A DNA stretch of 64,000 nucleotides from Terriglobia bacterium. Lineage in GTDB: Bacteria; Acidobacteriota; Terriglobia; Terriglobales; Acidobacteriaceae. The notes beneath the pieces are model-generated. The model did not search any database. It was not told where the DNA came from and saw only the letters and a list, made by a program, of their open reading frames with translations. The DNA is taken from NCBI GenBank assembly GCA_020073665.1, contig JAIQEU010000004.1, positions 1 to 64,000 of the forward strand. The letters are read 5' to 3'. A program made the position numbers and the translations under genes. Below, piece by piece: positions 53,930 to 62,397 of this stretch. Numbering within the stretch: position 1 is the stretch's first letter; each line of letters opens with the position of its first letter.

Positions 53930-54478
53930 ATGGCTGGCTGGATATTCCTGGGTGTACTCGTTGTCATCGCCTTCCTGCTGGTCGGGATGTACAACAGCCT
54001 GGTGCAGTTGCGGGTGCGCTGCGACTCCGCCTGGTCCGATATTGATGTGCAGCTCAAGCGCCGCCACGACCTCATCCCCAACCTGGTCGAGACCGTGAAA
54101 GGTTACGCCGCCCACGAAAAGGGAACTTTCGAGAACATCGCCAAGTTTCGCTCCATGGCGATGCAGGCGACCGGGCCGGCCGACAAAGCTGCCGCTGAAA
54201 ACCAGCTCACGGGCGCGCTCAAGAGTTTGTTCGCAGTTGCCGAGAATTACCCCGAGCTCAAGGCGTCGGAGGAATTCACCCAGCTGCAGGGTTCACTGAG
54301 CCAGACCGAAGACGTCATCCAGAATGCCCGCCGTTACTACAATGCCGTAGTGCGCGATCTGAATACCAAGATTCAGTCGTTCCCAACCAACATCCTGGCC
54401 GGCATGTTCGGTTTCCAGGTGCGGCAATTCTTCGAGACTGCCGCGGCTGACCGCGAGCCGGTAGCCGTGAAGTTCTAG
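53930..54478 (+). CDS. lemA: LemA family protein
   Basis: A 182-residue protein with one N-terminal membrane segment (WIFLGVLVVIAFLLVGMYN) and a helical-bundle domain: SLVQLRVRCDSAWSDIDVQL, KRRHDLIPNLVETVKGY and VRDLNTKIQSFPTNILAGMF. Function is unknown, but lemA is often followed, as here, by a DUF2207 membrane protein gene. ATG 53930 is chosen because GAGGGAGGG stands just before it; an ATG five codons upstream overlaps that site. Confidence 0.92.
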   Translation: MAGWIFLGVLVVIAFLLVGMYNSLVQLRVRCDSAWSDIDVQLKRRHDLIPNLVETVKGYAAHEKGTFENIAKFRSMAMQATGPADKAAAENQLTGALKSLFAVAENYPELKASEEFTQLQGSLSQTEDVIQNARRYYNAVVRDLNTKIQSFPTNILAGMFGFQVRQFFETAAADREPVAVKF

Positions 54479-54482
54479 CCAG

Positions 54483-56234
54483 ATGTTGCGCCTCGCCAGC
54501 TTGCGCTCCTCCACGGCACGTGTGCTGCTGGCAGCCGCTTGCCTTGTCAGCTTGGTCGTGCCGGCCGCCGCCAAGAGCTGGCGCATCGCCGACTACAACG
54601 ACACCATTTCCGTCGCCGCCGACGGCTCAACCATGGTCAGCGAACGCCTCACGCTGGTGTTCATCGGCGAGTGGCACGGCATTCACCGCCTGATCCCGGT
54701 TGACTATCCCGGCCCCAACCACACCAACTACACGCTCTTTCTTAGCGTTGGCCGCGTTACCGACGGTTCCGGCAATACGCTGAAATATGAGTCCAGCACT
54801 TCGAATGGCTTCCGCGATCTGAAGATCTATATTCAAGATGCCGTCGACACCACGCGCGTGGTCGAGATCGAATACGACCTGCGCAACGCCGTCCGCTACT
54901 TCCCCGACCACGACGAGTTTTACTGGAACGTCACCGGCAACGACTGGCCGGTGCCCATCGATCACGTTTCCGCGGTGGTGAATTTCCCCAGCGCCGCCGG
55001 CGGATCGCTTCGCGCGCAGGCGTTTACCGGGGTTTACGGATCAAGCGAACGGGAAGCCACTACCGACGTCAAGGGCTCAGACGTCTCCTTCGAGACCACG
55101 AATCCGCTGCCCATGCGTGGCGGGCTGACCATCGATATCTACGTCCCCAAGGGCATCCTGACCGAGCCCAGCGTGCTGACGCGGTTGTTGTGGTTCCTAG
55201 GCGGCAATCCCATCGTCTTTCTGCCGCTGGTCACGCTCGCCGTAATGTTCACCCTGTGGTGGTACAAGGGACGCGATCCTGATCCCGGGCTGTCCGTCGC
55301 CCCCTTGTACGAGCCACCCGAGGGCATGACTCCAGCGGAGGCGGGCACGCTGGTGGACGACACTATCCATCCTCGCGACATTACCTCGACCCTGATCGAT
55401 CTGGCTGTGCGCGGTTACATCAAGATCGAAGAGACCGTGGACAAGGGCCTGGTATTCAGTCACAAAGACTATATTTTTCAACTGGTGAAGCCGCGCGACC
55501 AGTGGGACCAGCTCGTACCCCATGAGCGCCTGATGCTGGTGAATGTTTTCATGAGCGGCGACGCCACACGGCTTTCCAGCCTGAAGAACCGCTTCTACAC
55601 CGCCCTTCCGGCCATCCAGCAGAACATAAAGTCCGCACTCAAGAACAAGGGCATGTACCTGCTTGATCCCGATTCCGCCAACGCTTACAGCTTCCTGGGA
55701 ATTGTGCTTGCCATCGCTCCGTTCGCCATCATGCAGTTCACGGGTTACAAGGATGTGTTCAGCTCGGTTGGCCTGTTGATCATGTGCGGTATTGTCTCCG
55801 CGATCATCTGGTGGCTGTTTGCCCGCCAGATGACGTCGAAGACGGTCAAGGGTGGACGCACCCGAGTCGCGGTGCTTGGCTTCCAGGAGTTCATGAACCG
55901 CGTAGACGCCGACCGGCTGAAGCGCATGCCTCCGGATACCTTCGAAAAATATCTGCCCTACGCGATGGCGTTGGGCGTGGAGCACCAGTGGGCACAAGCC
56001 TTCGCCGGCATCGTAAAAGACCCGCCCAGTTGGTACGTCTCACCCAACGGTATGACCGGCTTCAATCCGATCTTCTTCTCCAACTCCATGCACAGCATGG
56101 CGACGGATATGCACCAGGTGTTCGTCTCCGCGCCGCGCGCCAGTTCTAGCGGTTCCGGCTTCGGTGGCGGCGGTTTCAGCGGAGGCGGCTTCTCCGGTGG
56201 CGGCTTCGGCGGCGGCGGAGGCAGCGCGTTCTAA
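54483..56234 (+). CDS. DUF2207 membrane protein
   Basis: A 583-residue protein: signal peptide (LLAAACLVSLVVPAAAKSW), an extracytoplasmic beta-rich domain of about 200 residues (DNTISVAADGSTMVSERLTL-like start; FIGEWHGIHRLIPVDYPG), a membrane segment near 240, a cytoplasmic winged-helix-like part (DITSTLIDLAVRGYIKIEE), two further membrane segments near 400-440, and a Gly/Ser/Phe-rich tail (GGGFSGGGFSGGGFGGGG). This order is that of DUF2207 (YciQ-like). It starts four bases after the lemA stop; the two are co-transcribed. Confidence 0.92.
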   Translation: MLRLASLRSSTARVLLAAACLVSLVVPAAAKSWRIADYNDTISVAADGSTMVSERLTLVFIGEWHGIHRLIPVDYPGPNHTNYTLFLSVGRVTDGSGNTLKYESSTSNGFRDLKIYIQDAVDTTRVVEIEYDLRNAVRYFPDHDEFYWNVTGNDWPVPIDHVSAVVNFPSAAGGSLRAQAFTGVYGSSEREATTDVKGSDVSFETTNPLPMRGGLTIDIYVPKGILTEPSVLTRLLWFLGGNPIVFLPLVTLAVMFTLWWYKGRDPDPGLSVAPLYEPPEGMTPAEAGTLVDDTIHPRDITSTLIDLAVRGYIKIEETVDKGLVFSHKDYIFQLVKPRDQWDQLVPHERLMLVNVFMSGDATRLSSLKNRFYTALPAIQQNIKSALKNKGMYLLDPDSANAYSFLGIVLAIAPFAIMQFTGYKDVFSSVGLLIMCGIVSAIIWWLFARQMTSKTVKGGRTRVAVLGFQEFMNRVDADRLKRMPPDTFEKYLPYAMALGVEHQWAQAFAGIVKDPPSWYVSPNGMTGFNPIFFSNSMHSMATDMHQVFVSAPRASSSGSGFGGGGFSGGGFSGGGFGGGGGSAF

Positions 56235-56322
56235 GGATCAACCCGGCTTGAAATTTTCAAACCCACCCGCGCGGTGTACGTTCTCTGCCGGCCAATACTG
56301 CGGCTAATAGGCCAGCGCCGGG

Positions 56323-57141
56323 TCAAGCAACTGCGGCGAACGTCTTGAGAGCATCTGCATTCTTCGCAATCTTCAGCCAGTACTGTCCATTGAAAGATTT
56401 GTCCGGTAGTTGCCTTACCCATAGCCCACGGGCGCGACACTCGCCTTCGATCCATCTGCGGTCGTGGCGGACCTGGCCGGGCACGCTCGATTCATGGCTG
56501 CGGCCGATCCAACGCTTTCCCCGGTAGTCTTGCTTGCGCAAGCTGGCAATCCAAGATGCCGGCAAGTATGAAGTCAGAAAGAAAGCGTCCGGGTTACAGG
56601 TTTCGACGAAACTGTCCAGCATCCTCTGGATCATCGCCCTGGAAGCATGGGTCCAGACCGAGCGCGCGAGGTAGACGTCGAACCCGACTCCGAACACGGA
56701 AAAATCAAAGCCATCATTGGTGGAGAAAACGGGCCTCTTGATGGCCACAAGTTGAGAACCCAAGAGATTCTCGATTCCGCTCTCCAACATTTCCCGGGCG
56801 GGCTCAATGCCGAAATAACAATCTGAGTCCAGAAAGCGGACCAGCCAATAACCAGCCCTTAAGCATCCACACCCGATGTCGAGGGTCTTCGAAAATGGAT
56901 AAATCCCCTCTCTCAGCAACGTAGCCAGTTGCAGACGCCCCGCGCTTTCGAACAACTCCGGCGGACCACCCGTGAAGATGCCAGAATTGTGCAGCTTCTT
57001 CGCTACGTCGCCGGGCGTTACCGTGCCTGCACCGCGAACCGGGAGCTCGATCGGACCAGTTGCCGACCTGCGAACAATCGTCGGCGTGGGAAAAGGCGGC
57101 GGACCCTCTCTACGGCTGCCAGGATCTTTCATACCAAACAC
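56323..57141 (-). CDS. Class I SAM-dependent methyltransferase-like protein
   Basis: A 272-residue protein. KTLDIGCGCLRAGYWLVRFL is methyltransferase motif I and DCYFGIEPAREMLE follows with the acidic residue that would bind the SAM ribose. FDVYLARSVWTHASRAMIQR suits the later motif region. The substrate is unknown. Composition is somewhat more AT-rich than the neighbours and it stands alone between the DUF2207 and PilZ genes on the opposite strand, so transfer is possible. Confidence 0.75.
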   Translation of the reverse strand: MFGMKDPGSRREGPPPFPTPTIVRRSATGPIELPVRGAGTVTPGDVAKKLHNSGIFTGGPPELFESAGRLQLATLLREGIYPFSKTLDIGCGCLRAGYWLVRFLDSDCYFGIEPAREMLESGIENLLGSQLVAIKRPVFSTNDGFDFSVFGVGFDVYLARSVWTHASRAMIQRMLDSFVETCNPDAFFLTSYLPASWIASLRKQDYRGKRWIGRSHESSVPGQVRHDRRWIEGECRARGLWVRQLPDKSFNGQYWLKIAKNADALKTFAAVA

Positions 57142-57510
57142 CTCATATCAACTGGCCACCACCAAAGTGAGCGTTCAGTGTGGCAGTCCTACGAACGCGG
57201 TGCAAGTGGCCCGGTAAATTAGCAGAGAGAAAGCCAGCCTGTCGTCCGACAATATGAAGACGAGCCAAGAGCGGCCTTAGGAAAACTAGCAAAAAGGCCG
57301 TCGAAAGAGCACTGTCCGAAAACGCACTAGTATCATACATAGGAGTCAGTTGCGAATGAATTTTCGCCCCTCCGATGGCCTCCTTGGCCTGATCTGACCC
57401 AGTCGTGCTGCCCGGGTTACCCTGCACCCCACGGTCGACGAAGGCGTGAGTCCTAGGCTCGCCCCTGGGGGGAACCTAGTTCCTACCCTTATCCAACGAG
57501 TAATCAGGCT
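57142..57510. other. Gap between the methyltransferase and PilZ genes
   Basis: No gene recognised. GTCCTAGGCTCG and GGGGGGAACCTAGTTCC form imperfect inverted words around 57450-57483. The upstream half should carry the methyltransferase promoter, which was not resolved. Confidence 0.3.
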
Positions 57511-57539
57511 TTTACCGGGGGTGTCATCCGTGATATAAG
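57511..57539 (+). promoter_or_regulatory. Promoter of the pilZ-narL pair
   Basis: TTTACC at 57511-57516 and TATAAG at 57534-57539 are separated by 17 bases and lie 31 bases before the PilZ start codon. The -35 matches at four and the -10 at five of six positions. Confidence 0.5.
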
Positions 57540-57569
57540 GAGCGGCTAAGCAGATTCAGGGGATGCCGC

Positions 57570-57947
57570 ATGGAACTGGCGTTTGCACGCACCAACGGCC
57601 AGGAGCGAGGAGGACTTGTGTCCGACGCACGGACGGGAAAAAGATTTCCGCTGGAATTGCCGATCAAGATCCATAAGGCCGATACCGGAGCGGACTCAAG
57701 CGGAGTGACGGGCAACCTGAGCGCCGCCGGAGTCTACATCCGGGCCGATGCCACGCTGGAGGTAGGTTCGAGCGTGGAATTCGAGATCGCCCTGCCTCCG
57801 GAAGTGACCGGAGCCCGGGAAAACGTGATTATCCAATGCCGGGGACGCGTGGTCCGCACCGATGAGCCCGCTGCCGGCAGCAGCCCCACGGAGGCCCGTG
57901 GTGTGGCCTGCGTGATCGACTCTTATGATTTCGTTCGCCACTCGTAA
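57570..57947 (+). CDS. PilZ domain protein
   Basis: A 125-residue protein that is a PilZ domain alone. RTGKRFPLELPIKIH gives an R-x4-type entry that is incomplete against the RxxxR c-di-GMP motif, and the second motif position reads GNLSAAGVYIRAD, close to D/NxSxxG. It may bind cyclic-di-GMP weakly or not at all. The NarL-type regulator gene follows after 14 bases and they probably form one operon. Confidence 0.85.
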   Translation: MELAFARTNGQERGGLVSDARTGKRFPLELPIKIHKADTGADSSGVTGNLSAAGVYIRADATLEVGSSVEFEIALPPEVTGARENVIIQCRGRVVRTDEPAAGSSPTEARGVACVIDSYDFVRHS

Positions 57948-57961
57948 CGAGGTGTGACGCG

Positions 57962-58648
57962 ATGCTGAAACTGATTCTGGCCGACAATCAGGCAATTTTC
58001 CGCGCAGGGATCGCCAAAGTTCTGGCGGTCGAAGACGAAATGCGCATTGTGGCGCAGGCCCAGACTCCAGAGCAGATGTTCATGGCTCTGGACAAGTTCC
58101 GTGCCGCCGTGCTGGTCATCGCGGGAGGCTTTCATTCCGATTTCAACTCGGTGTTACAAGCGGCCAACAAAGCCAAGACGCGGGTCGTGGTGCTGGCCGA
58201 TACCGGCGAGAGCGCCCAGAAATACATGGGCGCGGGCGCGCACGGCGTGGTGTATCGCAACGTGACCAGCGCCTCGCTGGTGGATTGCGTCCGCAAAGTG
58301 GCCCGCAACGAGACCTGGGTGCAGGACATCGCCGTGCCCAGCGAGCTGACCGAGAACGATATGGTCGGTTTGCGTGTGCGCGACCGCCTCACAGCCAAGG
58401 AACTGCGCATCGTGGCGCTGATCGTGCAGGGCTACAAGAACAAAGAAATTGCCACCCAACTGGGAACCACGGAGCAGGTCATCAAGAACTACCTGCGAAA
58501 CGTGTACGACAAGATCGGCGTTTCCGACCGGCTGGAACTGGCGCTGTTCACCATTCACCACCGCATCTTGAACGAGGCCGCAGCCGCAACCGCGGCGGCC
58601 GCCACGCCGGTGGCCGGACCAGGGCCGGGAGCGGGAGCACCGTCGTAG
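57962..58648 (+). CDS. NarL/LuxR-type regulator with degenerate receiver domain
   Basis: A 228-residue protein. Residues 1-120 have the receiver fold (LILADNQAIFRAGIAKVL) but lack the working residues: the acidic pair reads D8-N9, the phospho-acceptor position is Ala54 (AVLVIAGGF), and the conserved Lys is Arg (GVVYRNV). The C-terminal LuxR helix-turn-helix is normal: LTAKELRIVALIVQGYKNKE, IATQLGTTEQVIKNYLRNVY. It should bind DNA without phosphorylation control. The tail is Ala/Gly/Pro-rich and its last codons lie in a 26-base tandem duplication. Confidence 0.88.
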   Translation: MLKLILADNQAIFRAGIAKVLAVEDEMRIVAQAQTPEQMFMALDKFRAAVLVIAGGFHSDFNSVLQAANKAKTRVVVLADTGESAQKYMGAGAHGVVYRNVTSASLVDCVRKVARNETWVQDIAVPSELTENDMVGLRVRDRLTAKELRIVALIVQGYKNKEIATQLGTTEQVIKNYLRNVYDKIGVSDRLELALFTIHHRILNEAAAATAAAATPVAGPGPGAGAPS

Positions 58649-58678
58649 GGTCGGGAGCGGGAGCACCGTCGTAGGGTC
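58627..58678. repeat. 26-base tandem duplication at the narL-type gene stop
   Basis: Two exact 26-base units follow each other (58627-58652 and 58653-58678), starting GGGAGCGGGAGCACCGTCG. The first copy holds the stop codon. Confidence 0.9.
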
Positions 58679-58711
58679 GGGCTCTGGGATTATGTGTGGA
58701 GAAGACTTGGA

Positions 58712-58736
58712 AGCCGCCTCTCACGGGCGGCTTTTT
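58712..58736 (+). terminator. Intrinsic terminator of the pilZ-narL pair
   Basis: Stem AGCCGCC / GGCGGCT with a short loop, followed by a run of T. Confidence 0.8.
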
Positions 58737-58802
58737 CCTTTGCCGGGAGCTTCCCTGCGCTCTGCCTCGTGACCATGAAATGGCTCGGTTAAGGGCTCCT
58801 CT

Positions 58803-58982
58803 TCACCGCCAAATTTTCGCGACCAGCGCAACACCGACGAACACGAGCGACACCAGGACTACTTTCTTCGCGATTGCCAAGCGGGGGAGTTTTTCAGGTG
58901 GGACAGCGTCGGAGCGGGCCAACAGGTCGAGCGCCACCAGGCCGATATAAAGATCTACTGCGGCGAATACGAGCCACCACAT
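58803..58982 (-). CDS. 59-residue membrane protein
   Basis: A short gene with a start at ATG 58982 and stop at 58805-58803. It encodes MWWLVFAAVDLYIGLVALDL as a first membrane segment, a polar middle (ARSDAVPPEKLPRLAIAK) and a second segment VVLVSLVFVGVALVAKIW. Two clean hydrophobic helices joined by a charged loop are unlikely by chance. It lies between two terminators and downstream of the P5C dehydrogenase gene. No family was recognised; function unknown. Confidence 0.6.
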   Translation of the reverse strand: MWWLVFAAVDLYIGLVALDLLARSDAVPPEKLPRLAIAKKVVLVSLVFVGVALVAKIWR

Positions 58983-59014
58983 ACCAGCCTCAGCACTCAG
59001 ATTTCACAAAAAAG

Positions 59015-59036
59015 GCCGGGGGCTTGAGCCCCCGGC
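59015..59036 (-). terminator. Intrinsic terminator of the P5C dehydrogenase gene
   Basis: Stem GCCGGGGGC / GCCCCCGGC with a four-base loop; on the minus strand it is followed by CTTTTTTT. It starts about 20 bases past the dehydrogenase stop. Confidence 0.88.
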
Positions 59037-59056
59037 TTCAATTTCAAAGCAAAGCC

Positions 59057-60652
59057 CTAGCCGATCTTCTCTCCCACCGACTTACCCTGGGTGAACAGGT
59101 AGAGGTAGTCGGGCCCGCCGGACTTGGAATCCGTGCCCGACATGTTGAAGCCGCCGAAGGGATGCGCGCCCACCGTGGCGCCCGTGCATTTGCGATTGAT
59201 GTACAGGTTGCCCACGTGGAAGTCGCGCTTGGCGCGTTCGATCTTCTCCCGCGACTTGGTGTACACCGCGCCAGTCAGGCCAAACTCGGTGTCGTTGGCG
59301 ATTTCAAGCCCGTGATCAAAGTTCTTCGACTTGATCACCACCAACACCGGGCCAAAGATCTCTTCCTGCTCGAGCTTTGACTTGGGCGCGATGTCGGCAA
59401 TGACGGTAGGTTGAACATAAAAGCCGTCGCCAGCCTTGGTATCGCGCGCGCCGCCGGTGATGAGGCGTCCATCTTTCTTCCCGACTTCAATGTAGTTGAG
59501 GATGTCCTTCATAGAGCCTTCGTTAATGACGGCGCCCATGTTGGTGTTCTCGGCGGGATCGCCCACGGTGATCTTTTCCACCCGCACCTTGAGCTTCTCC
59601 AGGAACTTGTCGTAGATGCGCTCGTCGATGATGGCGCGCGAACAGGCCGAGCACTTCTGGCCCTGGAATCCGAAGGCAGACGAAGCCACGCCTTCGACGG
59701 CAGCGTCGAGATCGGCATCGGCGTCCACCACGATGGCGTCCTTGCCGCCCATCTCCAGCACAGTGCGCTTGATCCAAATCTGGCCGGGAGCATTGTCGGC
59801 GGCAACCTTATTGATGCGCAATCCGACCTCGCGCGAACCGGTGAAGGCGATATAGCGGGTCTTGGGATGCGAAACCACGGCATCGCCGAAGCTCGCGCCG
59901 GCGCCGGGACAGAAATTGACCACACCGTCCGGGATGCCGGCCTCCTCCAGCAGTTCGACAAACTTGGCCGCGATGGTGGGGGAATCGCTCGAGGGCTTCA
60001 GGATGACCGTGTTGCCCGACACAATCGAGGCCAGGGTCATGCCAGCCATGATGGCGCAGGGGAAGTTCCACGGCGGAATGACCGCGCCCACACCCAGTGG
60101 AATGTAGAACAGGGTGTCGCGCTCGCCCGGCATTTGCACGGGAAGCTCCGTCTTCGCCAGGCGCAGCGCTTCGCGGCTGTAGTATTCGCAGAAATCGATG
60201 GTCTCGGCAACGTCGCCGTCGGCCTCGGCCCAGTTCTTGCTCACTTCGAAACTGAGCCAGGCGCAGAATTCGAACTTGCGCTGTCGGAGCAAGTCGCCGA
60301 CGCGGAACAGCAACGAGGCCCGTTCTTCGACGGACGTACGGCTCCAGCTTTCGAAGGCGTGGAGCGCAGCCGTTATGGCCGGCTCTACCTGCTCTTTGCC
60401 GGCCTTCTGGTGCAGGCCGACGATCTGCGACGGTTTCGCCGGGTTGATGGACTTGATCTTGTCCTGGGTCCGGACGCGCTTGCCGCCGAGGATCAGGTCG
60501 TACTCGCGGCCCAGCTGGCCACGGACTTTCTCGATAGCGGCTCGCATCTGGCGTGCATTTTCTTCCTTGCTGAAATCGGTCAGCGGTTCATTAACGAATG
60601 GCCCTTCATGCAGGCGAATCTGTGGACGGGTGGGGGCTTCAACGGTTGCCAT
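59057..60652 (-). CDS. pruA: L-glutamate gamma-semialdehyde (P5C) dehydrogenase
   Basis: A 531-residue aldehyde dehydrogenase that oxidises glutamate semialdehyde, from proline breakdown, to glutamate with NAD. The start FVNEPLTDFSKEENARQMRA is typical of the monofunctional enzyme. VLEMGGKDAIVVD carries the general-base Glu, and GQKCSACSRAIID the catalytic Cys. NFPCAIMAGM and FTGSREVG form the NAD site. No proline dehydrogenase gene is adjacent. A terminator follows. Confidence 0.94.
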   Translation of the reverse strand: MATVEAPTRPQIRLHEGPFVNEPLTDFSKEENARQMRAAIEKVRGQLGREYDLILGGKRVRTQDKIKSINPAKPSQIVGLHQKAGKEQVEPAITAALHAFESWSRTSVEERASLLFRVGDLLRQRKFEFCAWLSFEVSKNWAEADGDVAETIDFCEYYSREALRLAKTELPVQMPGERDTLFYIPLGVGAVIPPWNFPCAIMAGMTLASIVSGNTVILKPSSDSPTIAAKFVELLEEAGIPDGVVNFCPGAGASFGDAVVSHPKTRYIAFTGSREVGLRINKVAADNAPGQIWIKRTVLEMGGKDAIVVDADADLDAAVEGVASSAFGFQGQKCSACSRAIIDERIYDKFLEKLKVRVEKITVGDPAENTNMGAVINEGSMKDILNYIEVGKKDGRLITGGARDTKAGDGFYVQPTVIADIAPKSKLEQEEIFGPVLVVIKSKNFDHGLEIANDTEFGLTGAVYTKSREKIERAKRDFHVGNLYINRKCTGATVGAHPFGGFNMSGTDSKSGGPDYLYLFTQGKSVGEKIG

Positions 60653-60830
60653 TAGTGCACCTCAGAGAGATATAGATTCCTATGTGGGACGGTACGAAAC
60701 AGATAATTGTAGCACCGCAAAAGACGCATGGAGGAGGTAAGCAGGGTCTCGCGGCGGTACCTGCGGGAGGGACAATCCGGGCCATTTTCGCGTAGTATTC
60801 GCAAGTTAAATCCCTGGAGGAGATGCCACT

Positions 60831-62096
60831 TTGAAGAAGCTGCAGCTAGTGTTCGCGATCGCGCTGGTGTTAAGCGGGATGAGACCCGCCCTCGCCCAGG
60901 ACAAACAGTTCACCGACAGGTTGCTGAAGAACCGCTACGAGTTGACCGTGAAGGACGGCGTGCTCGCCGGGTTGGGCGCTCCCGTGCTGCAAAAGGCGGT
61001 TTCTGACGCCCAGTTCGTGCTCATCGGTGAAGATCACGGTATCGCCCAGATCCCGCGGTTCGTGAGCGCGGTCTGTCGCATGGCCGAACCGCTGAGTTTT
61101 CAAGACATGGCAGTCGAAACGGGGCCGCTGGCTGCCAACGAACTCCAGAAGTGGATGACCCGCGAAGACGGGCGGGACCAGCTGATCGCATTTGGAAAGC
61201 AGTTCCCTGAGACCATCGCGTTCTACAACTTCCAGGAAGAGTTCGACATGCTCTCAGGCTGCGCGCACTCCGCGCAAGGTGGCGCACTTCGCCTGTGGGG
61301 GCTGGACCAGGAACTGATGGGCGCATCCAGCTACATCCTGACCCAGATCATGACTACCGCTCCCGGGAAAGACGCCGCCGACCTGGCCCAACTTTTGCTG
61401 CAGAAAAGCGACCAGGCCCACGCTGCCTCGGCCAAGAGTGGCAGTCCAGCCGATACCTACATGATGACCGCCTCGGACGCTGATCTGAACAAATTGCGAG
61501 ATCTTTTGCAGAAACAAGGCAGCCCGAAGGCCCAGTTACTGATCGCGTCGTTGATCGAAAGCCGTGAGATCTACCAGAAAAACATGAATGGCTCCGGCTA
61601 CGACTCCAACCGGCAGCGGGCCCTGCTGATGAAGAAAAACTTCATTGAAGGGTATCGAGCCGCGACCGAGTTCGAGGGCCATGCACCCAGGGTGTTGATG
61701 AAATTCGGTGGCGAGCACACCTACAAAGGCTTCAATCCGCTGCGTAACAACGACTTGGGCAACCTGGTGGCGGAACTGGCGGATTCGGCGGGGAGCCAGT
61801 CGGTGCACATCCTCATCCTGGGTGTAAAGGGCTCGCAGTTGCGCTTCGCCGGCATCGGACGCCCCTTCCAGCCCGCCACCTTCAACCTGGCCGAAGACAA
61901 AGACTCGGACTTCCTGTTTCTGCGGCCCATGTTCGACCACCTGGAAAGCGACGGCTGGACCATGTTTGATCTCCGCGGCCTGCGCAAGGGTTTCCCATCG
62001 TTCGGCGCGGTGGACAAGGAACTGGAGCGCCTGATTTTCGGTAATGACCTGCTGGTGCTGATCCCGAACGCGACGGCCTCAAAGCAGATCCAATAG
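60831..62096 (+). CDS. Secreted EDHG-motif protein, ChaN/Ere-superfamily-like
   Basis: A 421-residue protein with a signal peptide (LQLVFAIALVLSGMRPALAQ). Start is TTG 60831, with GGAGGAG ten bases before. The motif AQFVLIGEDHGIAQIPRFVS, followed by MAVETGPLAANELQKWM, resembles the metal/active-site motifs of the ChaN-TraB-Ere (Tiki/erythromycin esterase-like) superfamily, with a later MKFGGEHTYKGFNP. It may be an extracytoplasmic hydrolase or haem-binding protein; neither is proven. It is the second protein of this fold type in the window besides 41164-42714. Confidence 0.6.
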   Translation: MKKLQLVFAIALVLSGMRPALAQDKQFTDRLLKNRYELTVKDGVLAGLGAPVLQKAVSDAQFVLIGEDHGIAQIPRFVSAVCRMAEPLSFQDMAVETGPLAANELQKWMTREDGRDQLIAFGKQFPETIAFYNFQEEFDMLSGCAHSAQGGALRLWGLDQELMGASSYILTQIMTTAPGKDAADLAQLLLQKSDQAHAASAKSGSPADTYMMTASDADLNKLRDLLQKQGSPKAQLLIASLIESREIYQKNMNGSGYDSNRQRALLMKKNFIEGYRAATEFEGHAPRVLMKFGGEHTYKGFNPLRNNDLGNLVAELADSAGSQSVHILILGVKGSQLRFAGIGRPFQPATFNLAEDKDSDFLFLRPMFDHLESDGWTMFDLRGLRKGFPSFGAVDKELERLIFGNDLLVLIPNATASKQIQ

Positions 62097-62108
62097 ATAC
62101 TTGAGTTG

Positions 62109-62139
62109 TGCTATACTGTTCCTAGGTAATACCTAGGAA
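62109..62139. promoter_or_regulatory. Promoter and operator of the fitAB-type operon
   Basis: An extended -10, TG-C-TATACT (62109-62117), is directly followed by a near-perfect palindrome: TTCCTAGGTA, a single A, TACCTAGGAA (62119-62139). The antitoxin start codon is six bases further on. A repressor on the palindrome would cover the transcription start. Confidence 0.7.
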
Positions 62140-62145
62140 TCAGAT

Positions 62146-62397
62146 ATGGCTACCCTATACGTAGAAAACGTCCCTGAGGAGCTGTACGAAGCCCTGCGGG
62201 CTCGAGCCCGCAAGAACCGTAAGTCGATGGCTGCCGAACTCGTCAGTGTGTTGGAGCAGGCGGTTCCCACGGCCAAGGAACTGAAGCGCCGTGAGCAGCT
62301 GTTGCAGCAGGTCTTGCGATTGCACAGCCAGAGCTCGCCCGGCGCCGGCCCGTTTCCCTCCACCGAACAAATGGTGCGTGAGGACCGCGAGCGGTGA
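62146..62397 (+). CDS. FitA-like ribbon-helix-helix antitoxin
   Basis: An 83-residue antitoxin. ATLYVENVPEELYEALRARA, then RKNRKSMAAELVSVLEQAV, is the FitA/Arc-type ribbon-helix-helix domain, and the C-terminal tail (RLHSQSSPGAGPFPSTEQMV) would hold the toxin. The toxin GTG start overlaps its stop codon (GTGA). The palindrome just upstream is the likely autorepression site. Confidence 0.9.
   Translation: MATLYVENVPEELYEALRARARKNRKSMAAELVSVLEQAVPTAKELKRREQLLQQVLRLHSQSSPGAGPFPSTEQMVREDRER

Noticed and set aside
59411-60655. A 414-codon plus-strand frame opposite the P5C dehydrogenase gene
   Set aside because: The minus-strand aldehyde dehydrogenase is certain; the antisense frame is a codon-bias artefact.
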